Origin: Sulfuricella denitrificans
GTDB lineage: Bacteria; Pseudomonadota; Gammaproteobacteria; Burkholderiales; Sulfuricellaceae
DNA: 64,000 nucleotides
Assembly (NCBI GenBank): GCA_002632355.1
Contig: NSJJ01000003.1
Location: 124,001 to 188,000 of the forward strand
Direction of reading: 5' to 3'
In this document: piece by piece, positions 63,544 to 64,000 of the stretch
Numbering within the stretch: the stretch's first letter is position 1
Layout: every line of letters starts with the position of its first letter
Notes under the pieces: generated by a model
The model's input: only the letters and a program-made list of their open reading frames with translations
What the model was told of the DNA's origin: nothing
The model's database searches: none
Made by a program: the position numbers and the translations under genes

Positions 63544-63636
63544 TCACTTGCCCTGAAAATTGTACTTCGCGCCACAGAGAATGCAGGGAACGATGCCGCG
63601 AAAGGCTTCAGGTATGCAGTTGTTTCCACCCGGCAA
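63544..63636 (-). CDS. Possible 30-aa CxxC mini-protein
   Basis: A short frame starting at a TTG inside the 3' end of the cysteine desulfurase gene and ending 62 nt past that gene's stop. It would encode CIPEAFRGIVPCILCGAKYN with three cysteines, including a CxxC knuckle that looks like a fragment of a zinc-ribbon or rubredoxin-like site. No ribosome binding site is visible. It is the only content of the 81-nt gap 63527-63607. Either a tiny metal-binding protein, a remnant of a longer one, or chance. Confidence 0.25.
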   Translation of the reverse strand: MPGGNNCIPEAFRGIVPCILCGAKYNFQGK

Positions 63637-64000
63637 TTAATGCTCGCGCAGCCCGGTCGATGCCGGCGGATGGGGTATGGATTCCAACCGATAGCCGGAT
63701 GGCGCCGATGGCCCGATCCCTGCCCGTTTTCATTGCACCCAGCACCCCGCTTGCGGCGTCGTCAGCAGAATGGCAGGCGGATCCAGTAGAGGCGGCCACG
63801 TCCCGAGCAGCCGTTTCCAGTAATGAGTGCCCGTTCACATCGGGAAAGGAGACATTCAGAGTGTTGGGCAGGCGTTGCTCCGCGTGGCCATTGAGGCGCA
63901 GGCCGGGCACTCCCGCCAGTAGTTGCAAGTGCAACTGGTCACGCAGCGCTTTCAGGCGAACCTGCGCCTTGGGCAGGCGTTCATGCGCCAGTCTGGCGGC
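63608..64000 (-). CDS. Cysteine desulfurase family protein (partial)
   Basis: The C-terminal 130 residues of a PLP-dependent class V aminotransferase-fold cysteine desulfurase (NifS/IscS-like). The gene continues beyond the window end. The persulfide-forming cysteine is in the loop STGSACHS, followed by SGVLGAM and the terminal RLSVGIHT segment typical of the group. The mobile Cys loop SxGSAC fits group I (IscS/NifS) enzymes. It converges with the sensor kinase gene 81 nt away. Which paralogue it is cannot be told from the tail alone. Confidence 0.88.
   Translation of the reverse strand, partial: AARLAHERLPKAQVRLKALRDQLHLQLLAGVPGLRLNGHAEQRLPNTLNVSFPDVNGHSLLETAARDVAASTGSACHSADDAASGVLGAMKTGRDRAIGAIRLSVGIHTPSAGIDRAARALIAGWKQLHT

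Overview
The window looks like ordinary chromosome of a betaproteobacterium. The gene order carA-carB-greA-DUF4149-(yhbY)-rlmE-ftsH-folP-glmM, a pilMNOPQ block next to the penicillin-binding protein 1A gene, and a betaproteobacterial 209-aa orphan protein all point that way. A NarX/NarL-type two-component pair beside a fused siroheme synthase, a TRAP dicarboxylate transporter and a heavy-metal efflux operon suggest a respiratory, environmental member of the Nitrosomonadales (Sulfuricella- or Gallionella-like). That lineage is inferred from gene content, not from a search. No prophage, insertion sequence, CRISPR array or integron was seen.

Layout. 1-10.6 kb (+): pyrimidine/arginine precursor synthesis (carAB), transcript cleavage (greA), 23S rRNA methylation (rlmE), membrane proteolysis (ftsH), folate (folP) and amino-sugar synthesis (glmM). 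10.6-22.9 kb (-): a chemoreceptor, the pstSCAB phosphate importer with a recognisable Pho box, a DctPQM TRAP transporter, then tilS, accA and lysC. 23-30.4 kb: a small HTH regulator, a radical SAM protein, queD, a lytic transglycosylase, an NDUFA9-like SDR, cca and hemB. 30.4-43 kb: a PilZ protein, an orphan conserved protein and mrcA on the minus strand, divergent from pilMNOPQ; then cysG and the NarXL-like pair on the minus strand. 43.3-44 kb: tRNA-Phe, tRNA-Ser and rpsT. 44.5-55 kb (+): argD-argF-argG, then DUF2788, ppnP, yajQ, yajL, a half-size 2-hydroxyacid-dehydrogenase-like protein, a CPSF-type RNase, dacB, an MFS permease and a metallo-beta-lactamase-fold protein with an altered metal motif. 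55-61.4 kb (-): czcCBA metal efflux plus a DUF4337 protein, divergent from an OmpR-type regulator/sensor pair (61.4-63.5 kb). The window ends inside a cysteine desulfurase gene.

How the parts connect. carAB supplies carbamoyl phosphate to argF, and argD/argF/argG cover three of the late arginine steps. tilS, cca, rlmE, yhbY, rpsT and two tRNAs serve translation. mrcA, slt and dacB make and remodel peptidoglycan, with glmM feeding it. The divergent metal-efflux and two-component genes flank an 11-bp-phased direct repeat that is a good candidate operator.

The least expected feature is a set of three intergenic elements (carA/carB, ftsH/folP, argF/argG). Each is built of 7-bp tandem units, GTGAnnn on the left and nnnTCAC on the right, so each can fold into a long segmented hairpin. 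In two cases the upstream gene's TGA stop lies inside the first unit, and two of the downstream genes have no Shine-Dalgarno sequence because the array fills that space. Other local RNA structures worth checking are tandem hairpins between pstS and pstC and a hairpin that buries the ribosome binding site of the CPSF-like RNase gene.
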